Source: Lineus longissimus
Taxonomy: Eukaryota; Nemertea; Pilidiophora; Heteronemertea; Lineidae
Reading direction: 5' to 3'
Length of the DNA stretch: 64,000 nt
Assembly (NCBI RefSeq): GCF_910592395.1
Contig: NC_088317.1
Coordinates: forward strand, 9,550,001-9,614,000
This document shows positions 11,401 to 21,871 of the stretch, one piece after another. The notes under the pieces are model-generated. The model was not told the origin of the DNA. It worked only from the letters and a program-made list of their open reading frames with translations, and made no database searches. Positions within the stretch are counted from its first letter, which is position 1, and each line of letters opens with the position of its first letter. A program made the position numbers and the translations under genes.

Positions 11401-13104
11401 TGAGCTGATGACATATCAGGAGATTGTTCATCAGTTGAAAAGTATTTGTAAAGAGCTTCAGGTTCATGAAGTTGCAGGTGTTTCCGGCTGCTACCGGAAT
11501 CTCGAAGACACCCTCCTGAAGATAGCATCAGTCTATTTAGAGATAGATGAGAAGTTACAGGTCAATGGGCAATCTTTGAATTGGCTGAAGAAGGAAAGAG
11601 GCCATTTTTCGATATCTGTTGAGGCAGATGGTGCTCCTGCCTCGAAGTTGAAAACGCACACGTCTGTTCTATTGTCTTTTCTGAATTTGCCTGAGAAGGT
11701 TAATAGCTGCATGTACCAGTTTTTGTTGTTCGGGGCTGATGTGCCTGAGGACCATGCCTCTATTCTCAACTATGTTGCCGAAATAGCTTCAAACATGGAG
11801 TCCATTGAGAAGAATGAGTTCATGATTGGATCCACTGTGGTCAGGTTTACTCTTAACTTGTTCTGGGTGACCGCAAGTGGATAGCCACTGCTTGTGGCGA
11901 GCTCAGCAATGCAGCTACCTATCCATCCAGTTATGGCAATGTGCGAAAAGATGACCTGTCAAAGCTTGACGGAAGTTTAGGTGACAGTGAATCCACCTGG
12001 AAACCTTGGTCGTATCTTGATCGACTAGCCGTGGTAAAAAAAGTGGCCTTGAAAAAACAGGAGGCCAGCAGGCGTGATGTAGTGGCTAAATACATTGCAT
12101 CCTTGCATTCTAGGCAAGAACACGTACCTACACTTGGCATTTACTCGGAGCACTGTTATATCGATTCTCTTCATCTGAAAAATAACATCTGTGCTCAGCT
12201 TCACCAGGCTATTTTGACTGAAGCCCTAATACTAACTGATGATAAGGTCATCAGGGGTGGCATTGATTTTAAGAATAATGCTTTCATAGAATCTCCCTTT
12301 GGCAGATACCTGGTTTGTCTTCGGGATGAAGTTCACGCTGGTCGTATTTTCATACAGGTCAGAAGGTGGTTTACAGAGAATTGTGCCGCTCTGTCAAAAG
12401 GTTCCTGTGGCACAAGGCTTCTTGGTGTAAGGTTTACAGGAGAAGACTCCTTCAAATTTTGCCAGGGTTACCCCTACTTGATCAAGGCTGTGGGACAAAA
12501 TGGGACTCCTGATAGACAATTCAGACTCCTGGTATTTCACTTTGCCTGCACGGTTGTGCGCGAAGCTATTGGTTTTGCTTCAAAGATCAAATTCAGTCAG
12601 TTTGAACTGCAACTATTGCAGACTGTTTGTCGACAGTACCATGCATGTCACGTTCTTTTGATGACTGGAGCAAACTTGACAACTTGGCATCTTTGATATG
12701 TTGTTCCATTTCATGCGGAGGTTCTTTATTACCGCTTAGGAGTTGGTCTAGGTATCAATAGTATGCAAGGACGGGAGGCCAAGAACAAACAATTGAAGGA
12801 GTATGCGAGATTCAGTACCCCCCAGAACAAGTGGGGTATGATATTCCGGCATGAATATTTTGATCTGTATTGGCTCAAAGAGCATGATATGGATGTTGTT
12901 GTGAAATATTTGGTGAAGAGTAGGTCCAGAGATAGATATCACATCAATCCAAATATGAAAGCTGACATGTGTAAGTGTGGTTTAGCCACTGAGGGTGCAT
13001 GTCTATTCTGCAATCATCCCACAATGAAGCTGATTGAAGAAACCTGTGAGAAAAGACGAATCTCACCAGAAATGAGGAAGGCACAGCGTGATGTTGTCTG
13101 GTAG
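8411..13104 (+). pseudogene. Spliced bromodomain gene of an uncharacterised invertebrate family, broken copy
   Basis: Exons by splice signals: possible 8411-8512 (frame does not connect cleanly), 8787-8906, 9302-9381, 9771-9941, 10372-10542 and 10946-13104. Exons two to four encode a bromodomain: helix Z, a Pro-Val loop, IQHPMDFSTIQ, and the acetyl-lysine-reading Asn in KYN. Exon five is a charged coiled coil. The large last exon has VEADGAP, then GELSNAATYPSSYGNV, then GLGINSMQGREAKN, then FRHEYF, ending in a Cys/His cluster (MCKCG, CLFCNH). From memory these motifs belong to a multicopy invertebrate family of unknown biochemistry. A repeated Asp/His/Glu pattern makes a transposase-like nuclease fold conceivable but unproven. 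A frameshift near 11862 and an in-frame TGA at 12694-12696 disable it. It lies inside P1. Confidence 0.6.
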
Positions 13105-14477
13105 AAAGGCCTTTGCATTCCTGTTAACCGTAAACACAAAAAGTGCTATATCTCCTTTATGCATGGATCAGTGCCAAATTTTTATCATAGGTACATCTAA
13201 TAAAGCCACATAACATATCATACGGGTTTTTGATTTGACCTATTTTTCAAGGTCGCAGAAGTCAAATAGTGTAAATTGGCCGATATTGGCACATTTTGCA
13301 AATAATGAAGCTCTTGACTTAAAACATGGTACAATTGTACCTCCTAAAGATTCATGCACTTGATTGGGAACAACGTTTACATAGTGTTGGCTGTTGTCAT
13401 GTCACGATGCATTGTAACTCTGACTGTTTTACATTAGTGTAACTACATGTAATGGCAAAAAGCTGTGAGCAGTTAAAGGTGGATTGGAATATGCTGTAAT
13501 GGCCCAATTTCTATAGAATGTGCGTTGATAGCCCTGCATCAGGTTTTAATGGCACTGCCTTGGTCAATAGCCACTGGTGTATAATGCAGGAAAATGATAT
13601 TTGTTGTATTGTTGTACAAGGATTCATAGTTGCCAGATTTACATAGATTATCAAAAAGAAAGGAGTTCAGTTGTAAATTGGTTGATTCAAAAAATTTTGT
13701 TGTGCACGACTTCTTAATGTCATTCATACAAATTATTAATGAATGTCAATGATAAATGATTTATCTGGTTATTGAGTGATTGAATTTATACTTTTTCAAT
13801 TATAATCAGTGTTGACCGTAAAATTTGGTGTTGTTTTGAATAGTCTTTCTTGTACATGTACATGCCTGACACTAGTGAGAAGTGGCAATGAACACCAGGA
13901 GAGGTTTCAACTTCACAGATGTCAAGACTGCCATGTTCAAGGGACATTTCTTTCCAGATGACATCAGCACAATCCATATGATCACCCTGCATCTATGTCA
14001 GCATTGCTGGAACTTTGGAAATGCCTCCTTTAATTTGCATTTCTAGGACATTTGCCCCCTGAACATCTGCCCACTGGATGTTTGCCCCCTGACACCCCAA
14101 AGGATATCACTGTGTCTGATATAGATCCTTCAGGGTGGGGGGGGAATGAACTAGGGGGAGATGCATTTCCCCGCCTACTCCAGATACAGTAGCAGATTCT
14201 TATCTTGAATCTGATTCTTCCGCAGTTTGTTGATTCTCGGACATTTGCTCCCCTGATGAAAACTGACTGATATTGGTTTATCTGAAGTCCTTCAAGGGGG
14301 GAGATGTCCCAGGGGGTCAACTAATGTCCGGGAGGGGGGAGGGGGAGGATGTCCTGATACCCAGTTTGTTAATTAAGTCAATCCTTGCTTTTCTGGTAGC
14401 ATCCAGGAAATTGGAGGAACAAGACATTTGCTGGAGATCCATTCATTCAAAGAAAGGAAATAGCAACAAAAACGTTT
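13105..14477. other. Convergent intergenic stretch in P1
   Basis: Space between the bromodomain gene and the minus-strand exons. It contains a degenerate repeated phrase GGACATTTGC(C/T)CCCTGA (near 14047 and 14238) with G-rich patches at 14137 and 14295-14345. No coding exon seen. Confidence 0.4.
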
Positions 14478-15047
14478 TTACTGGGCAATACCATATTTAT
14501 TCAACACCTCATATCCAGATGTGAGGAAGAGTCTCTTGGTGTTACTATGGTACTTCAGGGTGAAGGGGTGGCTCTCATTCAGGAGGATGCTCATCTTATT
14601 TCCCTGAAATGAAAAGGAACAATCAATCAGTATCATGAGATTAAAGTCAAATGCACTTACATCATGACATTAGAGTGTCTCACATTACATTTAAGTTCAT
14701 ACTCTATCAATTAAAGCCTGCTGGCAGGATCTTTACTTCACCAATTGGCCATCATGGGAATGTAGGGAGTTATTCGTGCATTCCAACCCTTGTCACCTTT
14801 ATTCACACATCGGGATAAATTTTAGTCAGGAGGAGCCTGGGATGCAATTTACCTGTCGGTCCGTCTTCCTCAGCAGGCTATTCCTTTCTAAACCCTCTTC
14901 CCTGCCCCAGAAGTTAAAAAGGATCACCACCTTCTCTGCGCTGGTGATGGTAAGTGTCGAGGTGGTTCTTGTCTCTCTAACTGTGGTCCGGAATGAGTTT
15001 GTCGTCATCAGGCCCGGATCTGGTCGAAGACGCAACTTGGTACATCT
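14478..15047 (-). CDS. Two possible downstream or alternative exons, unknown product
   Basis: Exon 15047-14853 (65 codons, TTACAG acceptor, CAG/GTAAAT donor) joins in phase to exon 14603-14478 (42 codons, TTTCAG acceptor), which ends GYEVLNKYGIAQ and stop. Both borders are good and the frame is open across them, so these look like real coding exons. The products match nothing I know. They lie downstream of the small minus-strand gene starting at 17343, but the exon of that gene at 15341 stops before joining them, so they may be alternative exons or the remains of a longer form. Confidence 0.35.
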
Positions 15048-15251
15048 CTGTAATGAAACAAGAATTGCAATACAAACAGCTATCATTCAAAGTGGTGGTG
15101 TCCAGGGAAACAGCTACCATATTGGTTCGGGGCAGACAAAAGACACCATTTTTTCTGTTGCCTGCCCCCCCCCCCCCCCACAAAAAAACCGTTTTTCTCT
15201 ACTTCCGTTGAGAATAAAGAACTCATGAAGTTCATGAACCTACCGAGCAAT

Positions 15252-17343
15252 TCACAGACTCTTCCGTTGACCATTGGAACTCATCATGCGGAGGATTTGC
15301 TTGTGAATGAGCCTGATCTCATCCACAACCATAGGATAACTCTGGAAAGACAAAAACATATGGAAAATATGGAAAGAAAAATCTTAGGCTGCCAATTTCT
15401 TCACAGAGGGAGGGGGTTAACAATTTGGGCAATAACTTTCTATAGTAACATTTCTTTCTAATCCAAGTAGGCCGCGCAGAGGGCCTGCGCCATCTAAAGG
15501 TCTAGGGTACAGTCTCAGTTATTTCGTTCGCACCTCGACCCCCTGGTTCATGCCCATTTCGCCTTGTCTTTTTTCGCCTTTTCCCATTTTGCCTTTAAAA
15601 AATATACATTTCGCCTTCTCCTATTTCGCCTTTTCAAATTTTGCCTCTTCCCAATCCGCCTTATTCTATCTCGCCTTTGTCTTTTTTCGCCTTTTCATTT
15701 TTCGCCTTATGCTATTTTGCCTCTGTTTTATCTTACCTTATCACAAGTTGCCTTATCCATTCTTGCCTTCGTCTCAGTTTGCCATTGTCTTAATCTGCCT
15801 TCTCCTATTTCACCTTGTCCTAATTTACCTTTGTCCTAATTCGCCTTCATCCTATCTCGCCTTTACCCGCCCCGCCTTTGTATTATTTCGCCTTCTTCCC
15901 ATTTCGCCTTCTTCCTACTTTGCAACAAACTTGGTGTCTTTACCCATGTTTGTTGAGTCAATCTTTCATATGAAAGTGTCTTCAACAGTGTTGAAGGGCT
16001 TCTAGGGTCCATTCGGGGGTACCCACAACCAAAACCCGGTGGACATTGCCAAAATTACAAGTGTAGATAACTTCTCAGCCATTGTAGTCATATTACATTA
16101 CATACCATATTACAAAAGACTTTTGTCTCTTTTACCCATGTTTTACCCATGTTTGTGGGGCCAATCTTTCATATAAGAGTGTTTCCACGAATTATGTTTT
16201 GGTACCCTACCCAAGGCTGTTGCTTAATTACCAATATTTTCAAATCTTCATAACTTCTGAACCATCTACATGTAAGCTTACATGTATCTCCAAAACCAAC
16301 TTTTGGATTGATAAAAGGCGAGGTGAGATATGGCGAAACGGGAGAAGGCAAAATGGGAAGAAGGCGAATTGACATAAAGGTCAATCAAGAAAAGGCAAGA
16401 TGAGATAAGGCAGGATGGAACCAAGGCAGAATAGGACAAAGGCGAAATAAGAAAAGGCAAACTAGGATGAGGTAAGATGAGAGGAAGGCGAGTTAGGAAG
16501 AAGGCCAATTGGAACAAAGGCGAGATAAGACGATGGCGAAATCGTAGAAGGCGAATTGAGAAAAGGCAAGTTAGGAGAAGGCTAAATGGGAGAAGGCAAA
16601 ATTGGATAAGGCGAATAAGGTTAAGGCGGAATGGGCAGATACCGACCCCCTGGACGTTAGGCCCCCTGTGAGTACTAAACCCGCAGTTATATCAAACGAA
16701 TTTTTGTGCACTCTGGCGGGCTGCTTCCCGCTTCCCGCTTCCCGCCACGTCAATTATGTCAATCAATCAAATTTCAGGCGGTATAGGTGGTGATGTCATT
16801 ATTGCAATTTGGTACCATGCCAGGACACGGCTAATCAAAGTTAGTAACTGTTTATATAGCTGATTAGAAAACAATGCGTAAGTGGCTTATGACAACATGT
16901 TTTTTTCAATTTTTGATTGATTAGACTTTGCTCTTTCATAAACACAATGTAGAAGCTGACGTCAGTGTTCGCCACCTCTTGCAAATTACCATTCGGAAGG
17001 CTTCGGGAATTGTCGGCTTGGGAACAATATTTCCCTTTCTAGGCTCGGGAATGACACAAATAACCTAATTGACGTAGACCTACTATGCTTTTGACGTCTC
17101 TGTATAAATTGGAAATTAGAAATACAACTGTCAGTTCATTACCTGCACCAGTTGGTGCTTCCTCGCCTCCGCCTGGCCATACACGTCAGGGCTGTACTTT
17201 TGAGCCAGGCACCCTGCAACACCATCAAGTTCGTGGCAGAATGCCCTGAAAATCTCCCTTTCCTCGGCTGTCAGCAATTCGGCATGGAAACCCCTCCGAA
17301 AGTTGGAGAGAGCCCCCTTAATATGGCTGTCTAAGTTCTCCAT
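15252..17343 (-). CDS. Small spliced gene in P1, unknown product (about 96 residues)
   Basis: Exon one runs from ATG 17343 to 17143, where it ends CAG/GTAATG. Exon two starts after a TTTCCAG acceptor at 15341, keeps phase 0 and stops at 15252. The protein starts MENLDSHIKGALSNFRRGF and is rich in Glu, Arg, Leu and His, probably helical, with no signal peptide or membrane segment. I do not recognise the family. An upstream in-frame ATG (17355) would add four residues. The intron of about 1.8 kb contains the foldback element. The gene converges with the bromodomain gene, and both lie within the TTAA ends of P1, so both may be captured cargo. An alternative reading is chance splice signals in a repeat. 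Confidence 0.4.
15547..16642. mobile_element. Foldback-type element: inverted arrays of a TTTCGCCTT-like repeat
   Basis: The left arm (15552-15930) is a degenerate tandem array of about 12-15-bp units (TTTCGCCTTNTCCTA-like). The right arm (16312-16642) is the same array inverted (AAGGCGAAA-like). The outermost bases are themselves inverted (left TCATGCCCATTTCGCCTT; the right end reads AAGGCGGAATGGGCAGATA). The whole is flanked by the 11-bp direct repeat CGACCCCCTGG (15536-15546 and 16643-16653), a probable target duplication. The core has two diverged direct copies of an ACCCATGTTTGT...CAATCTTTCATAT segment (about 15943 and 16136). This layout matches foldback transposons such as Drosophila FB or sea-urchin TU. 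No ORF for a transposase is present. Confidence 0.65.
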
Positions 17344-18196
17344 TTTTGTGAACAATTCAAAATTCCCGCCAAATCACTATCGGGGTCTAGCAAAGGGGTG
17401 GGGGTGTGATGGAGCCTAAACCCGAATGGCAGTCAATGTTTGTTTGTCATCTCTCTTCAGAACCAGTCCACACACCTAAAGATACACATAGGTACTCTTA
17501 TATATACATGAGTTAAGCGTTTCCCTCTATCAGAGCAGTTTTGTTAGGCATATCGACCACCCATCCCCCCATCTGTTGAAATATACTCTCCGGTAAGGAT
17601 GCCGTTATAAAACATCAACATTGGGAAATTCGGCTAATTTATTTCTGATATACTCTTAATACACTTTTTTATTACACTAATAAAGATTTTCCCAAACTTT
17701 ATAAGACATAAGCAGCTATCTTAAGCAGGGCCATCATCATCATGCGCGCCTTCAACACCAAGACACTTCCACCACGCCTGGGACCCGCCCTGTACATTTG
17801 CATTGTGCACCACTCAAAAATGTATCAAGTCGGGTCATATCTAAAAGCACAGGAACCCGCAATGCATTGTATTACATTGTATCTTTCCCGTGACGTTGCC
17901 TCGTGGGGAACTCTCCAGTGGCGCGGTCCGTGAATGCGTAATAGAATAAGCACTGCGAGTGGAGAGTGACGTGACGCCGTCATGCCGCTATCGTTAACTG
18001 TGCCTGCGCGACGACGCGAAGAGTGGATCTGACGCTGTGTTGAGCGTGGTCGTAAATGGCGCTGACGTCGCAGAGTAGTGAACTCGGAAACCACACGTAT
18101 TCCGCGTTTTGAGCTGGTCCTGAGGCGCTGTGTTACGTCGGAGCCTAGGGGAGTAAGCACTTGCGCTGGCAGTGGCTCTAGGTGTTATAGGGTTAA

Positions 18197-19404
18197 AGTA
18201 ATCTTTCTCAAAATCAGTCTTAGAATTCATCATCCTTTTAGTGTTAAAGTCAATATAGGGTGCCAACCATTTCGACTGTTTAAAGCTGATCACAGAATGA
18301 ACCCTCTCAAGTACCATTCCGTGCTTGAGGTAAAATTGAAGCATCCTTTAATGTACTATGTAGTTGTTCTTATCCTTCTGTGTGAGGATTAGTTTCTCTA
18401 CATTGGTTCTTTTCTCATCACCTAGTAACTCTTTCTGGTAAGGACTTAATTCATCATCATCAATGAATAGTGGATAGGCCAAATCTACTTCTAGGAAATA
18501 GCCTACTTTACTGTCATGGAGATCGCCATAATCTGCTCTTTAGTGATGAATAGAGTTCAATCTTTTCAAAACTACCATAGGGTTGAGGTTCCATCATGGC
18601 CCAGCCGTACAGGTTATTAGCGTCAATGTACAGGAGTTTGTGGTCAGCATCGGCCTTGATGTGTCTTGTTCCAATCACGCCGAAATTCCACCTCTTATCG
18701 CCTTTTCAAAAGTGAGTAAAATGTTGCCATCTGCTAGAAGTTCCCGGTTTACTCCAGTGTGTTTTAAACCAGCTTGCCAGGTAAGTCCTTGAGCTGAGTA
18801 ACAGTGACAGGGATCAATCTGAAAGTAATTTAAATTGACATCCCTGAACTTCTCCAATAAATCAGCTAAAAGTAACACATCCGTTTTAAGGTAAAAGTCA
18901 ATGAACTCACTGTGATTCCAGGTCTTGAAATGATCCCATAGGGACTTGGCCTCTTCATAGGCTGAATCATGTGCCATTTCATTTTTCAATTCGTCAAAGA
19001 ACATGGACTTCTCTAGGTAAGTAACATTGTAACTTTCATGTGACGTGTAAAAGGAGTAAGGAACTGATCCTTTCTTCCTCAATAATTTGAAGTCTGTAGT
19101 ATCAGGGAACATCTGTCTTGTAATTTTGAAGTCATCATCTACCATTGATTTGGTTATGTTGTCTAAACTTGACTGTAGAAATCTGTACGAGTCTAAGAAC
19201 CTAAAGCACCCAAACTGAAATTAAATGTATTGTTCTGCTGTTTTGGCAAGTAATGTAAGCTCCCTATGTTTGGGTAGTTTAGTCATTTAAAATCTTTAAT
19301 CAATAGGTGAGAATCACAATTACTTAGATTGTGAAAAAACACAGGAACGAACAAGGCTTTCTTTTCATTCAGATTGCGAGAGCTGTGAGCAGCACCTCTA
19401 AAAC
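18197..19404 (-). pseudogene. Polinton DNA polymerase B, exonuclease to palm part
   Basis: Minus-strand coding, in order: an exonuclease-like block (FRGAAHSS then PVFFHNLSNCDSHLLIKDF, with a conserved His-Asn-Leu and Asp), the block 19145-18675 (DVLLLADLLEKFRD, the YFQIDPCHCYSAQGLTW region, KAIRGGIS), then after a frameshift motif A (YIDANNLYGWAM) near 18600, and finally the segment with FKQSKWLAPYIDFNTK and DFEKDY next to the P1 junction. These are the hallmarks of Polinton polymerases, which are normally about 1,100 residues. The piece is cut on its N-terminal side by Harbinger H1 and on its C-terminal side by P1. Internal frameshifts make it dead. Confidence 0.8.
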
Positions 19405-19625
19405 TATGGCCTGTATTCTAAGATGTTCCTTCAATCAACTTCAAAGGGCCCTTTAGTTAAGTGCCCCTTAGCTAAGTGTCCCTTTCCTTAAGTGTCCCTC
19501 AGCCAGCCGTATTGAAGAACCAGACTTTGGCTTCCATTCCACTAAGAATTGCTAAATAATCCTAATAGCAGTGTCCCTTTACTTAGTGACCTTTATGCTT
19601 ATGTATTCGGTGATAAAAGGCATTC

Positions 19626-20582
19626 ATGAAGTTGTCATTGAGCGCATGCATTGTATACAGAAGCTTCAATGAATTAAAGAAGCAGTTCCTAATGAATCTT
19701 GTGCGAAAGGAAAAGAGTATTCTGGACTTGAAAGATAATACGAACAAAGTTACAAGCAGAAAAAACCAGGCGTGGGATAGGATTGTCAAAAAGTTCAATG
19801 AGCAGCCATCAATAAAGAAAGGGGAAACAGAGTGCAGTGCCACACAGCTGAAGAAGTTCCTTGAGAACTTGAAAGCGAAGGCTAAAAAAGACGTCACCCA
19901 GGAGAAGAAAACTTGCCACCAGTCAGGAAGGGGGGCCCGTGGAGAAAGACACTGTCGCCGATGATCTGTCGCATATGCTTGCATCCTATTGTAGTGAAGT
20001 GCTGAACCCATTGGATAACAGCTTTGATGATGACAGCGACTATCATAATGTACCAGGTAAGTATAGAAATGTGCATTGCTGGAGGATAAGTAATTTGCTT
20101 GCATATGCTAGAATGTCCCATGGCACCTAACTCTCACTGATTTTCTTGCTCCAATTGCAGAAACAATAAAGAAGCTTACAGCTGCTGGAAAACCGCCGAC
20201 CGACGAGTCTGATGCAGAGAATCCATCAGCCAGGAGTGAAGAAGAAGTAAGCCAGCCCACTACATCGATGATCAGAACACTTGGTACACCTGCTACATCC
20301 TCCAAACAGCAAACCAAAGTGGCTCCCAAAAGCCCTGCCCACGGCCCTGCTATGACTGCTGCTCTGGAATTGCAGAGGAAGGAGCATGCTCTGCAAATGA
20401 AATATCTGGAGAAGAAGATTCAATTTCAAAGGGAAGAACATGACAAGCGCATGGAACTCTTCAGGCATCAGATGAATTTATTGGCAAATGCCAACAAAGA
20501 AGTGGCACAATCATCAGAGCAGGAAACAGGAAACAACACCACTGATTACCAACTTTTTAGTATTTATTCTGAGCTTAACTGA
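19626..20582 (+). pseudogene. Harbinger Myb/SANT-like DNA-binding protein (H1)
   Basis: Partner protein that in Harbinger systems binds the terminal repeats and carries the nuclease to the nucleus. The first exon (to 20056, CAG/GTAAGT) holds the Myb/SANT-like domain (about residues 15-90: basic, with AWDRIVKKFNEQ and the helix LKKFLENLKAKAKKD). A one-base slip in a G run near 19930 shifts the frame before PLDNSFDDDSD. The second exon (20161-20582, TTGCAG acceptor) adds an acidic Ser/Glu linker and a C-terminal coiled coil (ELQRKEHALQMKYLEKK, EEHDKRMELFRHQM). With the slip corrected it would be about 290 residues, normal for the family. It converges with the transposase. Confidence 0.75.
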
Positions 20583-20824
20583 TTCATGGTACAGTCGTAT
20601 GGTATAAACAAATACCTGGAAAACATTTACATTCCTAGGATTGAAACACAAGTGCGAACACAGACACTGCAGTCTTTTTGAAACAAATATCCCTGAAGCC
20701 AGATTAATGCAAGTGATTTTAAGCATCACAACATTTTTTGTTTTCTTCTGACACTGTCTGAATGTTATGTTAATTCATCAGTAATAAAGTACTATTGTCA
20801 AAGATAATTGTTATACACGTCTCT

Positions 20825-21667
20825 TCATAGAAACCACTGTTGAACTATTCTCTGCCTCACCACTACACCCATCTCTTCATCTCCGACATGTCTGATCATA
20901 GCGCCGTCATCCTCTACAACTCGCTCTACACCGAAATCGGGCTCTTTCAGATCTATAGCAATGTTATGCAAGATGGCAGTTGCAGTTATGACAGCCATGG
21001 ATGTGTCGAGCTTTACCAGTATTCCCTCCTTCAAACAAGGAAATTTTCGCTTCCATATACCGAACATTCGTTCAACAACAGATCGTGTTCTTTTGTGAGA
21101 TCTGTTGTAGGCATTCTCAGCGAGGCCGTCTGGATTCCTGAATGGTGTCATGAGGAATGGTCGACATGCATATCCCTTATCGCCAAGTAGATCCCAGAAC
21201 ATCAGGAAAGCCATGCATTTCATAGAATGTTACCTTATTCCTCACAGCGTCCTGGCCTGTTGGAAATTGAATTATCTGTCCTCGATGTCTGGCAATAGCT
21301 CTGGAAACCTTCTTGACAATCCTTGAGCTGCTGGTTGGGAAACACCTTGCAAGTCACCAGAAACGATGTGGAATGATCCAGTTGCGAAATATCGAAGTGC
21401 CACTAGCAGTTTTGTCCTTGGTGTCAAAGGGATTCCACGTTGGTTCGCTGCGTCTGGCAAGTCGGGCCCCAAGAAATCCATCAGATAATTGAATCCATTC
21501 TTTGTGAAGTGAAAGCGCTTGAAAAATGACTCGTCATTATAGTCATTTTCTTGAAAAACGGGGAGTCTGGTTCTGAAGCGTTCCCTGCCCAGATTGACGT
21601 CATACAGTTGAGCAATGCGATGTACATAGTCGGCCATCATCAACAAAAGTGAATGTCGCCTACACAA
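20825..21667 (-). pseudogene. HARBI1-like Harbinger transposase (H1), internally deleted
   Basis: DDE nuclease of the PIF/Harbinger superfamily. The N-terminal half (21667-21272) has the helix-turn-helix region and the hallmark LLVALRYFATGSFHIVSGDL. A short continuation shows IQFPTGQDAVRNK and GFPDVLG. The C-terminal half (21223-20825) begins LLGDKGYACRPFLMTPFR and contains the catalytic Glu in RSVVERMFGIWKRKF. The join near 21200 removes roughly 110 codons, including the two catalytic Asp motifs (the DGTH-like and PGS-HD-like blocks), and the halves are out of frame. Length is therefore about 265 codons instead of the usual 350-400. It would be inactive but could still serve as an end marker for its family. 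Confidence 0.88.
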
Positions 21668-21871
21668 GTCGGAGGCTTAAGGGACACTAAAGTTTGGTCC
21701 AAACCAAACTTTATTTTAAGGATCCCTTTGAAGCAAATAAAGTGCTCTTTTAGGCTAAAGGGAGGTCTGTGAAACGACCCCCACTTTTCCTAAGGGAGCT
21801 TCCAAAGGAAGCACTTTACCTGACATAAAGGGTCATCTCTGAAAAGAAAATCTTATAAAGGTTGACCTTAA

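Larger units (their letters stand above)
3669..18192. mobile_element. P1: 14.5-kb TTAA element (piggyBac-type ends) inserted in the Polinton polymerase gene
   Basis: The left end reads TTAA then CCCTATAACACCT. The right end reads AGGTGTTATAGGG then TTAA. This gives a perfect 13-bp terminal inverted repeat and a TTAA target-site duplication, both diagnostic of piggyBac-type transposition. The two sides lie in the same polymerase frame if a single TTAA is counted, so this is a clean insertion. At 14,524 bp it is far larger than usual piggyBac elements (2-3 kb). I see no DDD piggyBac transposase inside, only a doubtful short acidic start at 3896, so it is non-autonomous, or a smaller element enlarged by later insertions. 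It carries a plus-strand bromodomain gene, a minus-strand small gene, a foldback element and a Helentron-like repeat. Confidence 0.8.

Noticed and set aside
15550-16005. Hydrophobic Phe/Leu/Ser/Pro-rich ORFs that look like membrane proteins
   Set aside because: They are translations of the TTTCGCCTT-type array of the foldback element and occur in overlapping frames and, inverted, on the minus strand at 16.2-16.5 kb.
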